Counted from the stretch's first letter, positions 9,189-18,448 are shown. The stretch: 64,000 nucleotides of DNA from Novosphingobium taihuense (GCF_007830315.1 NZ_VLKJ01000004.1:330796-394795); one strand, 5' to 3'. The notes: generated by a model not told the origin, from the letters alone. Program-made: numbers and translations.

Positions 9189-9704
9189 TCAGCGCCGCCA
9201 AGGCCCCAACATGCCCTCTTGCGGCAGGACGGCGGGATTTGCCGTGCGGCACAGCAGGCGGTGCTGCTCGTAAGGCCCCGGCAGAGTCCAGCCACCGGTG
9301 TGGGCATTGCTGAAGCCGAAGAAGCGCTCGTAATACTCGGGATCGCCGATCAGCACCTGCGGCAGCGGCGCGCGCGGGTCGATCGCGGTAAGGGCCGCGG
9401 TCATCAGCGCCTTGCCAAAGCCTTCGCCCTGCAGGTGCGGTAGCACCGCCACCGGCCCGACCATGATCATCGGGTGCATCCGACCGCTCGCATCAGTCAG
9501 TCCCACCGGCCAGCTCTGGATCGTGCCGGCCAGCATGTCCGAATCGTCGAGTGCCGCGAATGAAAGGTTGCCCAGCGGTTCCATCCCCTCGCGCACCTTG
9601 TAGGCGGTTCGCTTGTGCCGCTCGGGCTCGAACGCGGCATCGAGCAACTGCTCGACCAGCGCTGGTTCGACATCGGCAAGCGGAATGATCTTGGACAACG
9701 GCAC
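9189..9704 (-). CDS. GNAT-family N-acetyltransferase
   Basis: This protein of about 171 residues has the acetyl-CoA-binding loop VGPVAVLPHLQGEGFGKALM (motif A, Q/R-x-x-G-x-G/A) and a YYERFFGF segment near the C-terminus, typical of YhbS-like GNATs. The GTG at 9704 is my preferred start; an in-frame extension to 9776 is possible but looks non-coding. It is the first gene of the minus-strand run, divergent from cydA. The acceptor is unknown. Confidence 0.82.
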   Translation of the reverse strand: MPLSKIIPLADVEPALVEQLLDAAFEPERHKRTAYKVREGMEPLGNLSFAALDDSDMLAGTIQSWPVGLTDASGRMHPMIMVGPVAVLPHLQGEGFGKALMTAALTAIDPRAPLPQVLIGDPEYYERFFGFSNAHTGGWTLPGPYEQHRLLCRTANPAVLPQEGMLGPWRR

Positions 9705-9936
9705 GGCTTTCAGAATCTGGGCGTTCTCGGCTCCGGTCGACCGACAGGAAGCGCGCCGATAGCCTCGCTGTGGCAATGCTGCAAGTTTGGTGGAACATCA
9801 GGTCCGCAGGTCGGTTAGGAAGGTGCAGAAACTGCAATCAATCCAACGGGAAAATCACTTTAGCTATTGCTCATATAGGCGTAGTGCGACGCCCGAGACG
9901 CCGCAAGAGACGTCTGATCCCGAAAGGGGAGCTAGA

Positions 9937-11373
9937 ATGTTCGCAGGGCTTGATCCGCAAGGAACCGCGCTGGTTCTGGCGCGAATGCAGTTCGCCTTCA
10001 CGGTGAGCTTCCACTTCATTTTTCCGGCCTTCTCCATCGGCCTTGCCAGCTATCTCGCCGTGCTCGAAGCGCTCTGGCTGAAGACGGGCAAGGAACTCTA
10101 CCTCGATCTGTTCCGCTATTGGCTGAAGATCTTCTCGGTCGCCTTTGCGATGGGCGTCGTCTCGGGCCTCGTGATGTCCTACCAGTTCGGCACCAACTGG
10201 TCGGTCTTCTCCGACAAGGTCGGCGGCGTGATCGGCCCGCTCATGGCTTACGAGGTGCTGACCGCGTTCTTCCTTGAAGCCGGTTTCCTCGGCGTGATGC
10301 TGTTCGGCATGAACCGCGTCGGCCGCCGCCTGCACTTTGGCGCCACGCTGATGGTTGCGGTCGGTACCTTCATCTCTGCCTTCTGGATTCTCTCGGTCAA
10401 CTCGTGGATGCAGACGCCCACCGGCTTCGAGATGAGCCCGGATGGCCGCTTCCTGCCCGGATCGAGCTGGGCGGCGATCATCTTCAACCCCAGCTTCCCC
10501 TATCGCCTCGTCCACACCGTCATCGCCGCTTACCTGACGACCGCTTTCGTCGTCGGCGCGGTCGGCGCGTGGCACCTGCTCAAGGACCGCGCCAACCTCC
10601 ACGCCCGCAAGATGTTCTCGATGGCGATGTGGATGGCAGCGCTTGTTGCCCCGGTACAGATCTTCGTCGGCGATGCCCACGGCCTCAATACGCTGGAGCA
10701 TCAGCCTGCCAAGGTCATGGCGATGGAGGGGCACTACCAGTCCCACCCCGATGGCGCGCCGCTCTATCTGTTCGGCATTCCCGACGACAAGAACCAGAGG
10801 CTCGATTACGCCATCGCCATCCCCAAGGCATCGAGCCTGATCCTCAAGCACGATCTCAACGCCCCGCTCGCAGGCCTCGACACCGTCGCGCCTGACAAGC
10901 GCCCGCCAGTGTGGATCGTGTTCTGGTCGTTCCGGATCATGGTCGGCCTCGGCTTCCTCATGCTCGGCCTCGGCCTGTGGAGCCTCATCGCCCGTATGAG
11001 AAAGCGCCTCTACGACTGGCCGATGCTCCACCGCCTCGCGCTGCTGATGGGCCCCTCGGGCTTCGTCGCGGTCATTGCCGGATGGGTGACGACCGAAGTT
11101 GGCCGCCAGCCCTATACCGTCTATGGCCTACTCACCACAGCGGACTCGGTCAGTCCCATCGCCGCGCCCGCCGTCGCCGCCTCGCTGGCCGCCTTCGTCG
11201 TGGTCTATTTCGCGGTCTTCGGCATCGGTACCTGGTACATCCTCCACCTGATGAAGGATGCCCCGCATCCGCACGAACCTGCGCTGGAAGAGGAAGAGCG
11301 CGCCCCCATCCGCTCGGCCGGCATCACGCCTGCCCAGCACATGGATGCTCAAGCCGACGGAGCCGCATCATGA
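9937..11373 (+). CDS. cydA: Cytochrome bd-type quinol oxidase subunit I (CioA-like)
   Basis: This 478-residue haem-bearing subunit of a bd-type oxidase reduces O2 with ubiquinol at the inner membrane. Visible marks are ARMQFAFTVSFHFIFPAFSI with the haem-ligand His near residue 20, and GWVTTEVGRQPYTVYG near residue 390. The quinol loop is short, as in the cyanide-insensitive CIO branch. The ATG at 9937 has an upstream AAAGGGGA; longer in-frame extensions lack family similarity. The stop overlaps the cydB start (ATGA). Confidence 0.95.
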   Translation: MFAGLDPQGTALVLARMQFAFTVSFHFIFPAFSIGLASYLAVLEALWLKTGKELYLDLFRYWLKIFSVAFAMGVVSGLVMSYQFGTNWSVFSDKVGGVIGPLMAYEVLTAFFLEAGFLGVMLFGMNRVGRRLHFGATLMVAVGTFISAFWILSVNSWMQTPTGFEMSPDGRFLPGSSWAAIIFNPSFPYRLVHTVIAAYLTTAFVVGAVGAWHLLKDRANLHARKMFSMAMWMAALVAPVQIFVGDAHGLNTLEHQPAKVMAMEGHYQSHPDGAPLYLFGIPDDKNQRLDYAIAIPKASSLILKHDLNAPLAGLDTVAPDKRPPVWIVFWSFRIMVGLGFLMLGLGLWSLIARMRKRLYDWPMLHRLALLMGPSGFVAVIAGWVTTEVGRQPYTVYGLLTTADSVSPIAAPAVAASLAAFVVVYFAVFGIGTWYILHLMKDAPHPHEPALEEEERAPIRSAGITPAQHMDAQADGAAS

Positions 11374-12368
11374 TCGACCTGACCACGATCTGGGCCCTGA
11401 TCATCGCTTTCGCCGTGCTGATGTACGTGGTGATGGACGGCTTCGACCTCGGCATCGGCATCCTCTTTCCCTGGTTCGATGAAGGCGCCGAACGGGATCA
11501 GGCAATGAACGCCATCGCACCGGTGTGGGACGGCAACGAAACCTGGTTGGTCCTCGGCGGGGGAGGCCTCCTCGCAGCCTTCCCGCTCGCCTACGCCATC
11601 ATCCTGCCCGCAACCTACCCCCTGATCACCGCGATGATGCTCGGCCTCGTCTTCCGCGGCGTCGCTTTCGAGTTTCGCTGGCGCGATCCCCGCCACCGCG
11701 CCTTCTGGGACATGGCGTTCTTCGCAGGCTCCCTCGTCGCGGCATTGGCACAAGGCGTCACGCTAGGCGCCCTGCTGCAGGGTATCCACGTCGAGGGCCG
11801 CGCCTACGCCGGAGGCTGGCTCGATTGGCTCTCGCCCTATTCGCTTCTGACGGGCGCTGGCGTGGTTGCCGGATACGCTCTTCTCGGGGCCTGCTGGCTT
11901 GCGATCAAGGTTGAGGGCAGCGCCGAGGACAAGGCATTCCGCTTCGCCAAATTAGCCGCATTCGGCACGCTGGCGCTGATGGCCGCGGTAAGCCTCGCCA
12001 CGCCGTTCCTCGCCCATCAGTATTTCCAGCGCTGGTTCACAGAGCCGATGATCTTCTGGCTCGCTCCGGTACCACTGGTCACTGCTGCCTTCGCGGTCGC
12101 GCTTTTGCGAGCGCTGCACAAGCGGCAACCGGTGCGGCCATTCCTTTACGCGCTAGGCCTGTTCCTGCTCGGCATGATCGGCCTTGGCGTCTCGATGTGG
12201 CCATGGGTCGTGCCCCAGAGCATCTCCATCTGGGACGCCGCCGCGCCCGAGCGCTCGCAGGTGTTCATGCTGATCGGCGTCGGCCTGATCATGCCCCTGA
12301 TCCTCGGCTATACCGGGTGGGCCTACTGGGTCTTCCGGGGTAAGGTGGGCACCCATGGCTATCATTGA
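11370..12368 (+). CDS. cydB: Cytochrome bd-type quinol oxidase subunit II (CioB-like)
   Basis: This 332-residue polytopic membrane protein has about eight membrane helices. The N-terminal MYVVMDGFDLGIGILFPW and WDGNETWLVLGGGGLLAAFP stretches are diagnostic for CydB. It pairs with CydA. Its 3' end overlaps the start of a small third subunit gene by 14 bases. Confidence 0.95.
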   Translation: MIDLTTIWALIIAFAVLMYVVMDGFDLGIGILFPWFDEGAERDQAMNAIAPVWDGNETWLVLGGGGLLAAFPLAYAIILPATYPLITAMMLGLVFRGVAFEFRWRDPRHRAFWDMAFFAGSLVAALAQGVTLGALLQGIHVEGRAYAGGWLDWLSPYSLLTGAGVVAGYALLGACWLAIKVEGSAEDKAFRFAKLAAFGTLALMAAVSLATPFLAHQYFQRWFTEPMIFWLAPVPLVTAAFAVALLRALHKRQPVRPFLYALGLFLLGMIGLGVSMWPWVVPQSISIWDAAAPERSQVFMLIGVGLIMPLILGYTGWAYWVFRGKVGTHGYH

Positions 12369-12516
12369 TCCCCGCCTCGATGGCGCGGACCGGGCAGAGG
12401 CCAGGCCCCTGTGGCAACGCCTTGCCTGGATGGCCGCGATCTGGCTCGGCAGCGTGCTGACTCTCGGTGCGGTCGCCATGGTGATCCGCTTCTGGCTCAA
12501 CTCTCCGCAAAGCTGA
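12355..12516 (+). CDS. Small DUF2474 membrane protein of the bd oxidase
   Basis: This 53-residue protein has one membrane helix (about residues 22-46) after a charged N-terminus; the PLWQRLAWMAAIWLGSVLTL stretch matches the DUF2474 pattern. DUF2474 genes typically follow cioAB, as CydX follows cydAB in enterobacteria, and the protein is thought to be an accessory subunit. It overlaps cydB by 14 bases and the convergent regulator gene by 20 bases. Confidence 0.85.
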   Translation: MAIIDPRLDGADRAEARPLWQRLAWMAAIWLGSVLTLGAVAMVIRFWLNSPQS

Positions 12517-13891
12517 ACGGCTCGGCCCCGCGCCGGTAATCGTCAGGCAAGATCTCGCGCCCAATCGGCGGCTCGGCCCGCGCAGTGCATTGCGCGCGGT
12601 GGCACAGGCGGCAGGTGACGCCGATGGGCGTGGCCTGCACCGCCTTCGGATCGGCCCCCGCCGCATAGACCAGACGCGGCGCATGTTCAGCCGCGCAGGC
12701 CAGCGCAATCGCCCGCGTCGTCCTCGGCCGATCGAAGCCGCCGCCGCCCGACGTCACCGTCCGCGCCAGCGAGAAGAAGCGTTGCCCGTCGGGCAGCTCC
12801 AGCCATTGCGTCACGATTTCCCCCGGGGTGCGGAAGCACTCGTGCACGCTCCACAGCGGGCACCCGCCGCCATGCGCGGCAAAGGGAAACCCTGCGCCAT
12901 CCAGCCGCTTCGACACATTGCCCGCCGCATCGACACGGATGAAGAAGAACGGCACGCGTTCCTGCCCGGGCCGATTGAGTGTGGTCAGCCGGTGCGCCAC
13001 CTGCTCGAAACTCGCCCCGAACTGCCCGGAAAGCGCTTCGAGATCATATCGCCGCGCATCCACCGCACGGGCAAAGCGGTCATAAGGCATGACCAGCGCC
13101 GCCGCCGCATATCCCGCAAGCGCTCGCCGCACGAGCTGTGCCGCCGTATCGCTGGCAAAGCTCTCACCCCGGATAACCCCTGAAATCTCGCTGCGCAGCA
13201 CGGTATAGGCAATGTGCTGCATCAGCTGCCACGCCCGCCCGGAAGGCGAGAGCGTATCGTCCACCAGCAGTTGTTCGTTGTGCCGGTCATAGCGCCGGAT
13301 CGCGCCCATCATTACATCGGGCGGCAGGAAGCGCACCCGCACGCTGCGCAGCCGCAGCCATTCCGCCGGACCGCCCGCCTTCTCGATCTCGCCCGAAAGT
13401 TCCTCTGCCTTGGAATCGATCGTCGGGAAGTAGTTCCGCCGCGCCGCCACGAAGCGCCGCGCCTCGCCCACCGGATCGCTGGCACCGGGGCCGGGTAGCG
13501 CGCTCCGCTGCTCGGCCAGCGCCTGCTGCTCGCGCTGCCACGCACCGTACAGTCGCAACAGCGCCTCGGTCACGCCGGGAAAGCTAGCCGCCACGTCCGA
13601 CACTTCCAGCGCAGGCAGGTCGATGTCTGCAAAGATCGGATCGCGCAGCGCATCGGCCAGCCGCCGCGCATAATCGTCGCGCTCGTCGCTGGCGAGGTCC
13701 GCCATGTCGAGCTTGTACGCACGCGCCAGCCGCAGCAGCAGGTCGGCGGTCAACGGTCGCTGGTTGCGTTCGATCAGCGCGATGTAGCTTGGTGAAATGC
13801 CCAGCTCGTCGGCCATGGCCTGTTGCGTCAGGCCGAGTTCTCGGCGGATACGCTTGAGCCGTGGCCCCAGATAAAGCGGTCGTGTCGACAT
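12497..13891 (-). CDS. XRE-type regulator of the ScfR/RamB (short-chain fatty acid/glyoxylate) family
   Basis: This 464-residue regulator has an N-terminal helix-turn-helix (about residues 9-65, including LGLTQQAMADELGISPSYIA), a middle IrrE-like region without a visible HExxH metal site, and a DUF2083-type C-terminal domain with conserved cysteines (GGGCPLW, CRLCHRAQC). Relatives (RamB, MccR, ScfR) control acetate, methylcitrate or glyoxylate genes. It is divergent from isocitrate lyase, with two palindromes between the genes, so it very likely controls aceA and itself. Confidence 0.88.
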   Translation of the reverse strand: MSTRPLYLGPRLKRIRRELGLTQQAMADELGISPSYIALIERNQRPLTADLLLRLARAYKLDMADLASDERDDYARRLADALRDPIFADIDLPALEVSDVAASFPGVTEALLRLYGAWQREQQALAEQRSALPGPGASDPVGEARRFVAARRNYFPTIDSKAEELSGEIEKAGGPAEWLRLRSVRVRFLPPDVMMGAIRRYDRHNEQLLVDDTLSPSGRAWQLMQHIAYTVLRSEISGVIRGESFASDTAAQLVRRALAGYAAAALVMPYDRFARAVDARRYDLEALSGQFGASFEQVAHRLTTLNRPGQERVPFFFIRVDAAGNVSKRLDGAGFPFAAHGGGCPLWSVHECFRTPGEIVTQWLELPDGQRFFSLARTVTSGGGGFDRPRTTRAIALACAAEHAPRLVYAAGADPKAVQATPIGVTCRLCHRAQCTARAEPPIGREILPDDYRRGAEPFSFAES

Positions 13892-13903
13892 CTTACAGGC
13901 CTC

Positions 13904-13918
13904 GTGTAGCGACTACAC
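13904..13918. promoter_or_regulatory. Perfect palindrome near regulator start
   Basis: gtgtag-cga-ctacac is a 6-base perfect inverted repeat 13 bases upstream of the regulator start. It is a plausible autoregulatory operator of the ScfR/RamB-type protein. Confidence 0.5.
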
Positions 13919-13945
13919 AACTTTACAAGCATATTCTGTAAAGTT
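13919..13945. promoter_or_regulatory. RamB-like inverted repeat at the aceA promoter
   Basis: aactttaca (13919-13927) and tgtaaagtt (13937-13945) form a perfect 9-base inverted repeat with a 9-base spacer. The half-site resembles the AACTTTGCAAA-type sites bound by RamB. The right arm abuts a TTGACA (13945-13950) that could be the aceA -35 element. Confidence 0.65.
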
Positions 13946-14037
13946 TGACAACATCACTTCGCGCGCCGTTCCCCCGTCGCGATTCGCGCGTTACCCCGAT
14001 CTCACACAGACGCACACCACGTGAGGGAACACGGGAC

Positions 14038-15633
14038 ATGACCTACCACAGCAAGATCGTCGAAGCAGGCAAGGCCATCGCGCCTTTCGCCCAGACCTGG
14101 GATGGCATCGAGCCCGAGAACGTGGCCCGCATGCGCCTGCAGAACCGTTTCCACACCGGGCTCGACATTGCACGCTACACCGCCAAGATCATGCGCGCCG
14201 ACATGGCAGCCTATGATGCGGACCCTGCGAACTACACGCAGTCGCTCGGCTGCTGGCACGGGTTCATCGGCCAGCAGAAGATGATCTCCATCAAGAAGCA
14301 CTTCGGCACGACCAAGGGCCGCTACCTCTATCTCTCGGGCTGGATGGTCGCCGCGCTGCGCAGCGAATTCGGCCCGCTGCCCGACCAGTCGATGCACGAG
14401 AAGACCAGCGTTTCGGACCTGATCGAGGAACTCTACACCTTCCTCAAGCAGGCTGACGCGCGCGAACTCGGCATGCTGTTCCGCGATCTCGACGAAGCCA
14501 AGAAGGCTGGCGATGCGGTCAACACCCACCGCCTGCTGCACAAGATCGACGAGTTCGAAACCCACGTCGTTCCGATCATCGCCGACATCGACGCAGGCTT
14601 CGGCAATGCGGAAGCCACCTATCTTCTCGCAAAGAAGTTCATCGAAGCCGGTGCCTGCTGCATCCAGATCGAGAACCAGGTCTCGGACGAAAAGCAGTGC
14701 GGCCACCAAGACGGCAAGGTCACCGTGCCGCACGAGGACTTCCTCGCGAAGATCCGCGCAGTCCGCTACGCCTTCATGGAACTCGGCGTCGATGATGGCG
14801 TGATCGTTGCCCGCACCGATTCGCTGGGCGCCGGCCTAACCAAGCAGATCGCCTACACCCGTGAAGCGGGCGACCTGGGTGACCAGTACAACAGCTTCCT
14901 CGATTGCGAGGAAGTCGATGCCACGAGCCTCGGCCATGGCGACGTGCTGATTGCCCGCGACGGCAAGCTGATGCGGCCCAAGCGTCTGCCTTCGAACCTT
15001 TACCAGTTCCGCACCGGAACCGGCGAGGATCGCTGCGTGCTCGATTGCATCACCTCGCTGCAGAACGGCGCGGACCTGCTGTGGATCGAAACCGAAAAGC
15101 CGCACATCGGCCAGATCGGTGGTATGGTCAGTCGCATCCGCGAAGTGATCCCGAACGCCAAGCTGGTTTATAACAACAGCCCCTCGTTCAACTGGACGCT
15201 GAACTTCCGCCAGCAGGTCTATGACGCGATGGTCGAAGCCGGCAAGGACGTCTCGGCCTACGATCGCTCGAAGCTGATGAGCGTGGACTATGATGGCACT
15301 GAACTTGGCATCGAAGCTGACGAACGTATCCGCACGTTCCAGCGCGATGCCGCGGCGCAGGCTGGCATCTTCCACCACCTGATCACGCTGCCGACCTATC
15401 ACACCGCTGCGCTGAGCACCGACAACCTCGCCAAGCGCTACTTCGGCGAAGAAGGCATGCTCGGCTACGTCAAGCAGGTCCAGCGCGAGGAAATCCGTCA
15501 GGGCATCGCCTGCGTGAAGCACCAGAACATGTCCGGTTCGGACATCGGTGACGATCACAAGGAATACTTCGCCGGGGAAGCCGCTCTCAAGGCTGGCGGC
15601 ATCCACAACACGATGAACCAGTTCGCCGCGTAA
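14038..15633 (+). CDS. aceA: Isocitrate lyase (long form)
   Basis: This 531-residue enzyme splits isocitrate into glyoxylate and succinate, opening the glyoxylate shunt for growth on acetate or fatty acids. The catalytic loop reads KQCGH (in SDEKQCGHQDGKV, about residue 220), as in the ~530-residue Pseudomonas-type enzymes rather than the KKCGH of E. coli. I chose the ATG at 14038; in-frame extension to 13945 would run through the regulatory palindrome. The adjacent regulator is expected to control it. Confidence 0.96.
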   Translation: MTYHSKIVEAGKAIAPFAQTWDGIEPENVARMRLQNRFHTGLDIARYTAKIMRADMAAYDADPANYTQSLGCWHGFIGQQKMISIKKHFGTTKGRYLYLSGWMVAALRSEFGPLPDQSMHEKTSVSDLIEELYTFLKQADARELGMLFRDLDEAKKAGDAVNTHRLLHKIDEFETHVVPIIADIDAGFGNAEATYLLAKKFIEAGACCIQIENQVSDEKQCGHQDGKVTVPHEDFLAKIRAVRYAFMELGVDDGVIVARTDSLGAGLTKQIAYTREAGDLGDQYNSFLDCEEVDATSLGHGDVLIARDGKLMRPKRLPSNLYQFRTGTGEDRCVLDCITSLQNGADLLWIETEKPHIGQIGGMVSRIREVIPNAKLVYNNSPSFNWTLNFRQQVYDAMVEAGKDVSAYDRSKLMSVDYDGTELGIEADERIRTFQRDAAAQAGIFHHLITLPTYHTAALSTDNLAKRYFGEEGMLGYVKQVQREEIRQGIACVKHQNMSGSDIGDDHKEYFAGEAALKAGGIHNTMNQFAA

Positions 15634-15652
15634 CCTGCGAACTACAGAAAGT

Positions 15653-15672
15653 CCCTCCCCTGAAGGGGAGGG
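15653..15672. repeat. GC-rich hairpin downstream of aceA
   Basis: ccctcccct-ga-aggggaggg is a perfect 9-base stem with a 2-base loop, followed by a further ggttggggaggggg. There is no T run, so it is not a classical terminator. It resembles, but differs from, the palindromic elements near 20.5 and 29.05 kb. Confidence 0.6.
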
Positions 15673-15753
15673 TTGGGGAGGGGGTAAAGCCCTCCCAACC
15701 GAAGCAAATCCTCGCGGCAATCACGCCTCGAAGATCCAAGAAGGAGACCCACC

Positions 15754-15912
15754 ATGGCTGAACCTGCACGTGCCCGCGCGGTCCTCTCGACCGAGGACTT
15801 CAAGCTGATCCGCGAAGCCGTACTGCACTATCTCAAGGCTATCGAGGACCAGCCGGAATCGGTGAAGTTCTCGAACCTCTACCACAGACTCGGCAGCGCT
15901 CTCGGCCGATAA
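15754..15912 (+). CDS. Small conserved-looking protein of unknown function
   Basis: This 52-residue protein (MAEPARARAVLSTEDFKLIR...) is predicted to be mostly helical, charged and cytoplasmic. The start has a clear AAGGAG at 15740-15745, and the stop is followed by a terminator. I do not recognise a family. Its place just after aceA suggests independent or shared transcription with the glyoxylate gene. It has a good ribosome site, an open frame and its own terminator, so it is probably real. Confidence 0.7.
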   Translation: MAEPARARAVLSTEDFKLIREAVLHYLKAIEDQPESVKFSNLYHRLGSALGR

Positions 15913-15954
15913 GCCAGAGCTGCCTCAAAGGACCTTTCCTGGGGAGGAAAGTCC

Positions 15955-15992
15955 GGCCCGTCGCGCCCCACCAGGCGCGGCGGGCCATTTTT
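15955..15992 (+). terminator. Rho-independent terminator
   Basis: ggcccgtcgcgcc / ggcgcggcgggcc forms a 13-pair stem (one G-T pair) with a 6-base loop, followed by attttt. It ends the aceA/small-protein region. Confidence 0.88.
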
Positions 15993-16074
15993 CATCCTTG
16001 GCCTCTGCCAAACGTCACCGAAAAGTTATCTGACGCTTACTATTGGCTAATGAATCGCCTCTATTCGTTGCAGC

Positions 16075-18438
16075 GTGAAAACATCGTTCGCGCCCCCTTC
16101 TGAATCCGCAACGGCAAAGTTGCCGATCCTCGCAGTTATCGGTTTGCGCGATCCGGTGGAGGGAGATTGGGGCCGCTTGCGCGGTCTGCAATATTCAAGC
16201 CTCGCCCGGCTGACGTTCGCACGACTCCTCGCCCATGCACTTGCCGCGTTGCTCGTACTGCAGACTTACGCCACCCGCGTCCACGTTGTCTTTCTGGTCG
16301 GCTGGATGGCGCTGCTCGTTGGCGTCCTCATTTCGGGTGCCCGTTTCGATCGCACGCTGATCGACGCCGACCGGCGGCGGATCAGTCGACAGGAGATGCA
16401 CCGGCAGACCGTGAGCTCGCTCTTCGTCGCGCTCGTCTGGGCCATCCCGATGCTGGCCTTCGCCCCGTTCGGCGATGCGGCGCAGCGGATGACCCTGTGG
16501 ACGGTCCTCGCGATGCTCATGGCGGGCATGGCCGTGACTTTCGCCGCAATGCCTATGGCCACGGTGATGTTCTCGGGCATCGTTGGCCTGTCGGGTGTCG
16601 CCGTCTTCCTGTTCTGGGGTGAATATACCGCCGCCGCCGTCGCCGTCGCCTTCGTCGCCATCGTCAGCGTCGGCGGGGTCGAGGCTGCGCGCACGTTCCT
16701 TGGCGCGCGCGTTGCCGAAGCGGGGATGGCGGAAAAGGCCGAGGTCGTTTCGTTGTTGCTTCGCGAATTCGAGGAGGGCGATGCGGACTGGCTTTGGCAG
16801 GTCGATGCCAATCGTCGCGTCCGCTCGGTCAGCCCGCGCTTCGCCTTCGCACTGGGTGAGGACCCGGAGGACGTAGAAGGCAAGCCGCTGATCCAGCTGA
16901 TTGCCGGAGCGGCCTGGGACTCCGGCCACTTCCACTCGAGCCTGCATGACCTGGCAGAGCGCCTGAAGCGTCGCGAGAGCTTCTCCAACTTGCTCGTCCG
17001 CGTCACGTTGCATGGCAATCACCGCTGGTGGGAACTGTCGGCCTCGCCAAAGTACGATGAGAACGGCACTTTCGTCGGCTTCCGCGGCGTAGGCTCGGAC
17101 GTTACCGAGCAGCGAGAGAGCGCCGAAAAGATTGCCTACCTTGCGCGCTACGACACGCTGACCGGCCTGCCCAACCGCCTGATGCTCACCGAAGCGCTCG
17201 GCGATGCGATGGGCTATGCCGAGAAGTGGCGCTCGCGTTGTGCGTTCCTGATGATTGACCTCGATCGCTTCAAGGCGATCAACGATACCCTCGGCCACCT
17301 CGTGGGCGACCAGATGCTGGCACTCGTGTCCGAGCGGCTCAAGCTGATCATGCGCGACGGCGAGGTCTGCGGCCGGCTCGGCGGCGACGAGTTTGCCGTG
17401 GTGATCCGCGATGCCGCCGATGCCGATCGGATCGACGAGTTGAGCGATGCGATCATCTCGACATTGTCGCTCCCCTACGAGATCGACCACCACACTCTCT
17501 ATGTTGGCGCCAGTGTCGGCTCGGCCATCGGCCCGCGGGATGGCGCTACCGTCGAGACGCTGCTGCGCAACGCTGACCTTGCGCTTTACCGTGCCAAGGA
17601 TGAAGGCGGTGGGCGGCACTGCTTGTACGAGCCTTCGCTTCACGCCCACGCCGAGGAGCGGCGCAAGCTCGAGTTCTCGCTGCGCCACGCGCTCGAACGC
17701 AATGAATTCTCGCTGATGTTCCAGCCCGTCGTCGATGCGACGACCGAGGAAGTTCAGAGCTTCGAGGCATTGCTGCGCTGGAACAGCGTCGAACATGGCT
17801 TCGTAAGCCCGGTGAAGTTCATCCCGCTGGCCGAGGACACCCGCCTGATCGTGCCGATTGGCGAATGGGTCCTGCGCATGGCTTGCCTCGAGGCGATGAA
17901 CTGGCCCGAACACGTCAAGATCGCGGTCAACGTTTCGGGCGAGCAGCTGCTTGACCCCTACTTCGCCGAGACGGTGGTCGGCGCGCTGACCTCAAGCGGC
18001 CTGTCGCCGCACCGGCTGGAGATCGAGGTGACCGAGAGCATCTTCGTGCGCGACGGGACCACCGCGCAGCTGACGCTCGAGAACCTGATGGGCATCGGTT
18101 GCGGTGTCGCGCTCGACGACTTCGGAACCGGTTATTCCTCGCTCGGCTACCTGCGCAAGATGCGGTTTTCGACGATCAAGGTCGATCGCAGCTTCGTGCA
18201 AGGGGCGGCGAAGGACAATCCCGAGAGCCTTGCCATCGTCCGCGCCGTGGTTGCCATGGCCGATGCTCTGGAGATGTCGACCACCGCCGAGGGCGTCGAG
18301 ACCGAGGACGAGCTGGCCTGCATCCGTCGCCTCGGCTGCAAGAAGATCCAGGGCTATTTCTTCGGCCGTCCGATGAACAGCATCGATGCGCTGGCCCTGT
18401 TCGGAAAGACCGCGTTTCGCGAGCGCCAGTCAGCTTAA
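16075..18438 (+). CDS. Membrane-bound GGDEF-EAL cyclic-di-GMP protein with PAS domain
   Basis: This 787-residue protein has an N-terminal membrane domain of about five to six helices (residues 45-200), a PAS sensor (about 225-340), a GGDEF domain (about 355-510) and an EAL domain (about 525-780). GGDEF is intact (GRLGGDEFAVV). The inhibitory I-site position reads RDGE rather than RxxD. The EAL domain keeps EALLRW, the Asn in NVSGEQL, EVTES, the DD of ALDDFGTGYSSLGY, the Lys of IKVDRSF and AEGVE, so both synthesis and hydrolysis of c-di-GMP look possible. It starts at a GTG. Confidence 0.93.
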   Translation: MKTSFAPPSESATAKLPILAVIGLRDPVEGDWGRLRGLQYSSLARLTFARLLAHALAALLVLQTYATRVHVVFLVGWMALLVGVLISGARFDRTLIDADRRRISRQEMHRQTVSSLFVALVWAIPMLAFAPFGDAAQRMTLWTVLAMLMAGMAVTFAAMPMATVMFSGIVGLSGVAVFLFWGEYTAAAVAVAFVAIVSVGGVEAARTFLGARVAEAGMAEKAEVVSLLLREFEEGDADWLWQVDANRRVRSVSPRFAFALGEDPEDVEGKPLIQLIAGAAWDSGHFHSSLHDLAERLKRRESFSNLLVRVTLHGNHRWWELSASPKYDENGTFVGFRGVGSDVTEQRESAEKIAYLARYDTLTGLPNRLMLTEALGDAMGYAEKWRSRCAFLMIDLDRFKAINDTLGHLVGDQMLALVSERLKLIMRDGEVCGRLGGDEFAVVIRDAADADRIDELSDAIISTLSLPYEIDHHTLYVGASVGSAIGPRDGATVETLLRNADLALYRAKDEGGGRHCLYEPSLHAHAEERRKLEFSLRHALERNEFSLMFQPVVDATTEEVQSFEALLRWNSVEHGFVSPVKFIPLAEDTRLIVPIGEWVLRMACLEAMNWPEHVKIAVNVSGEQLLDPYFAETVVGALTSSGLSPHRLEIEVTESIFVRDGTTAQLTLENLMGIGCGVALDDFGTGYSSLGYLRKMRFSTIKVDRSFVQGAAKDNPESLAIVRAVVAMADALEMSTTAEGVETEDELACIRRLGCKKIQGYFFGRPMNSIDALALFGKTAFRERQSA

Positions 18439-18448
18439 GCGGCGACGC

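Noticed and set aside
16195..17913. Open frame of 572 codons on the minus strand
   Set aside because: It is antisense to the GGDEF-EAL gene, which has intact catalytic motifs.
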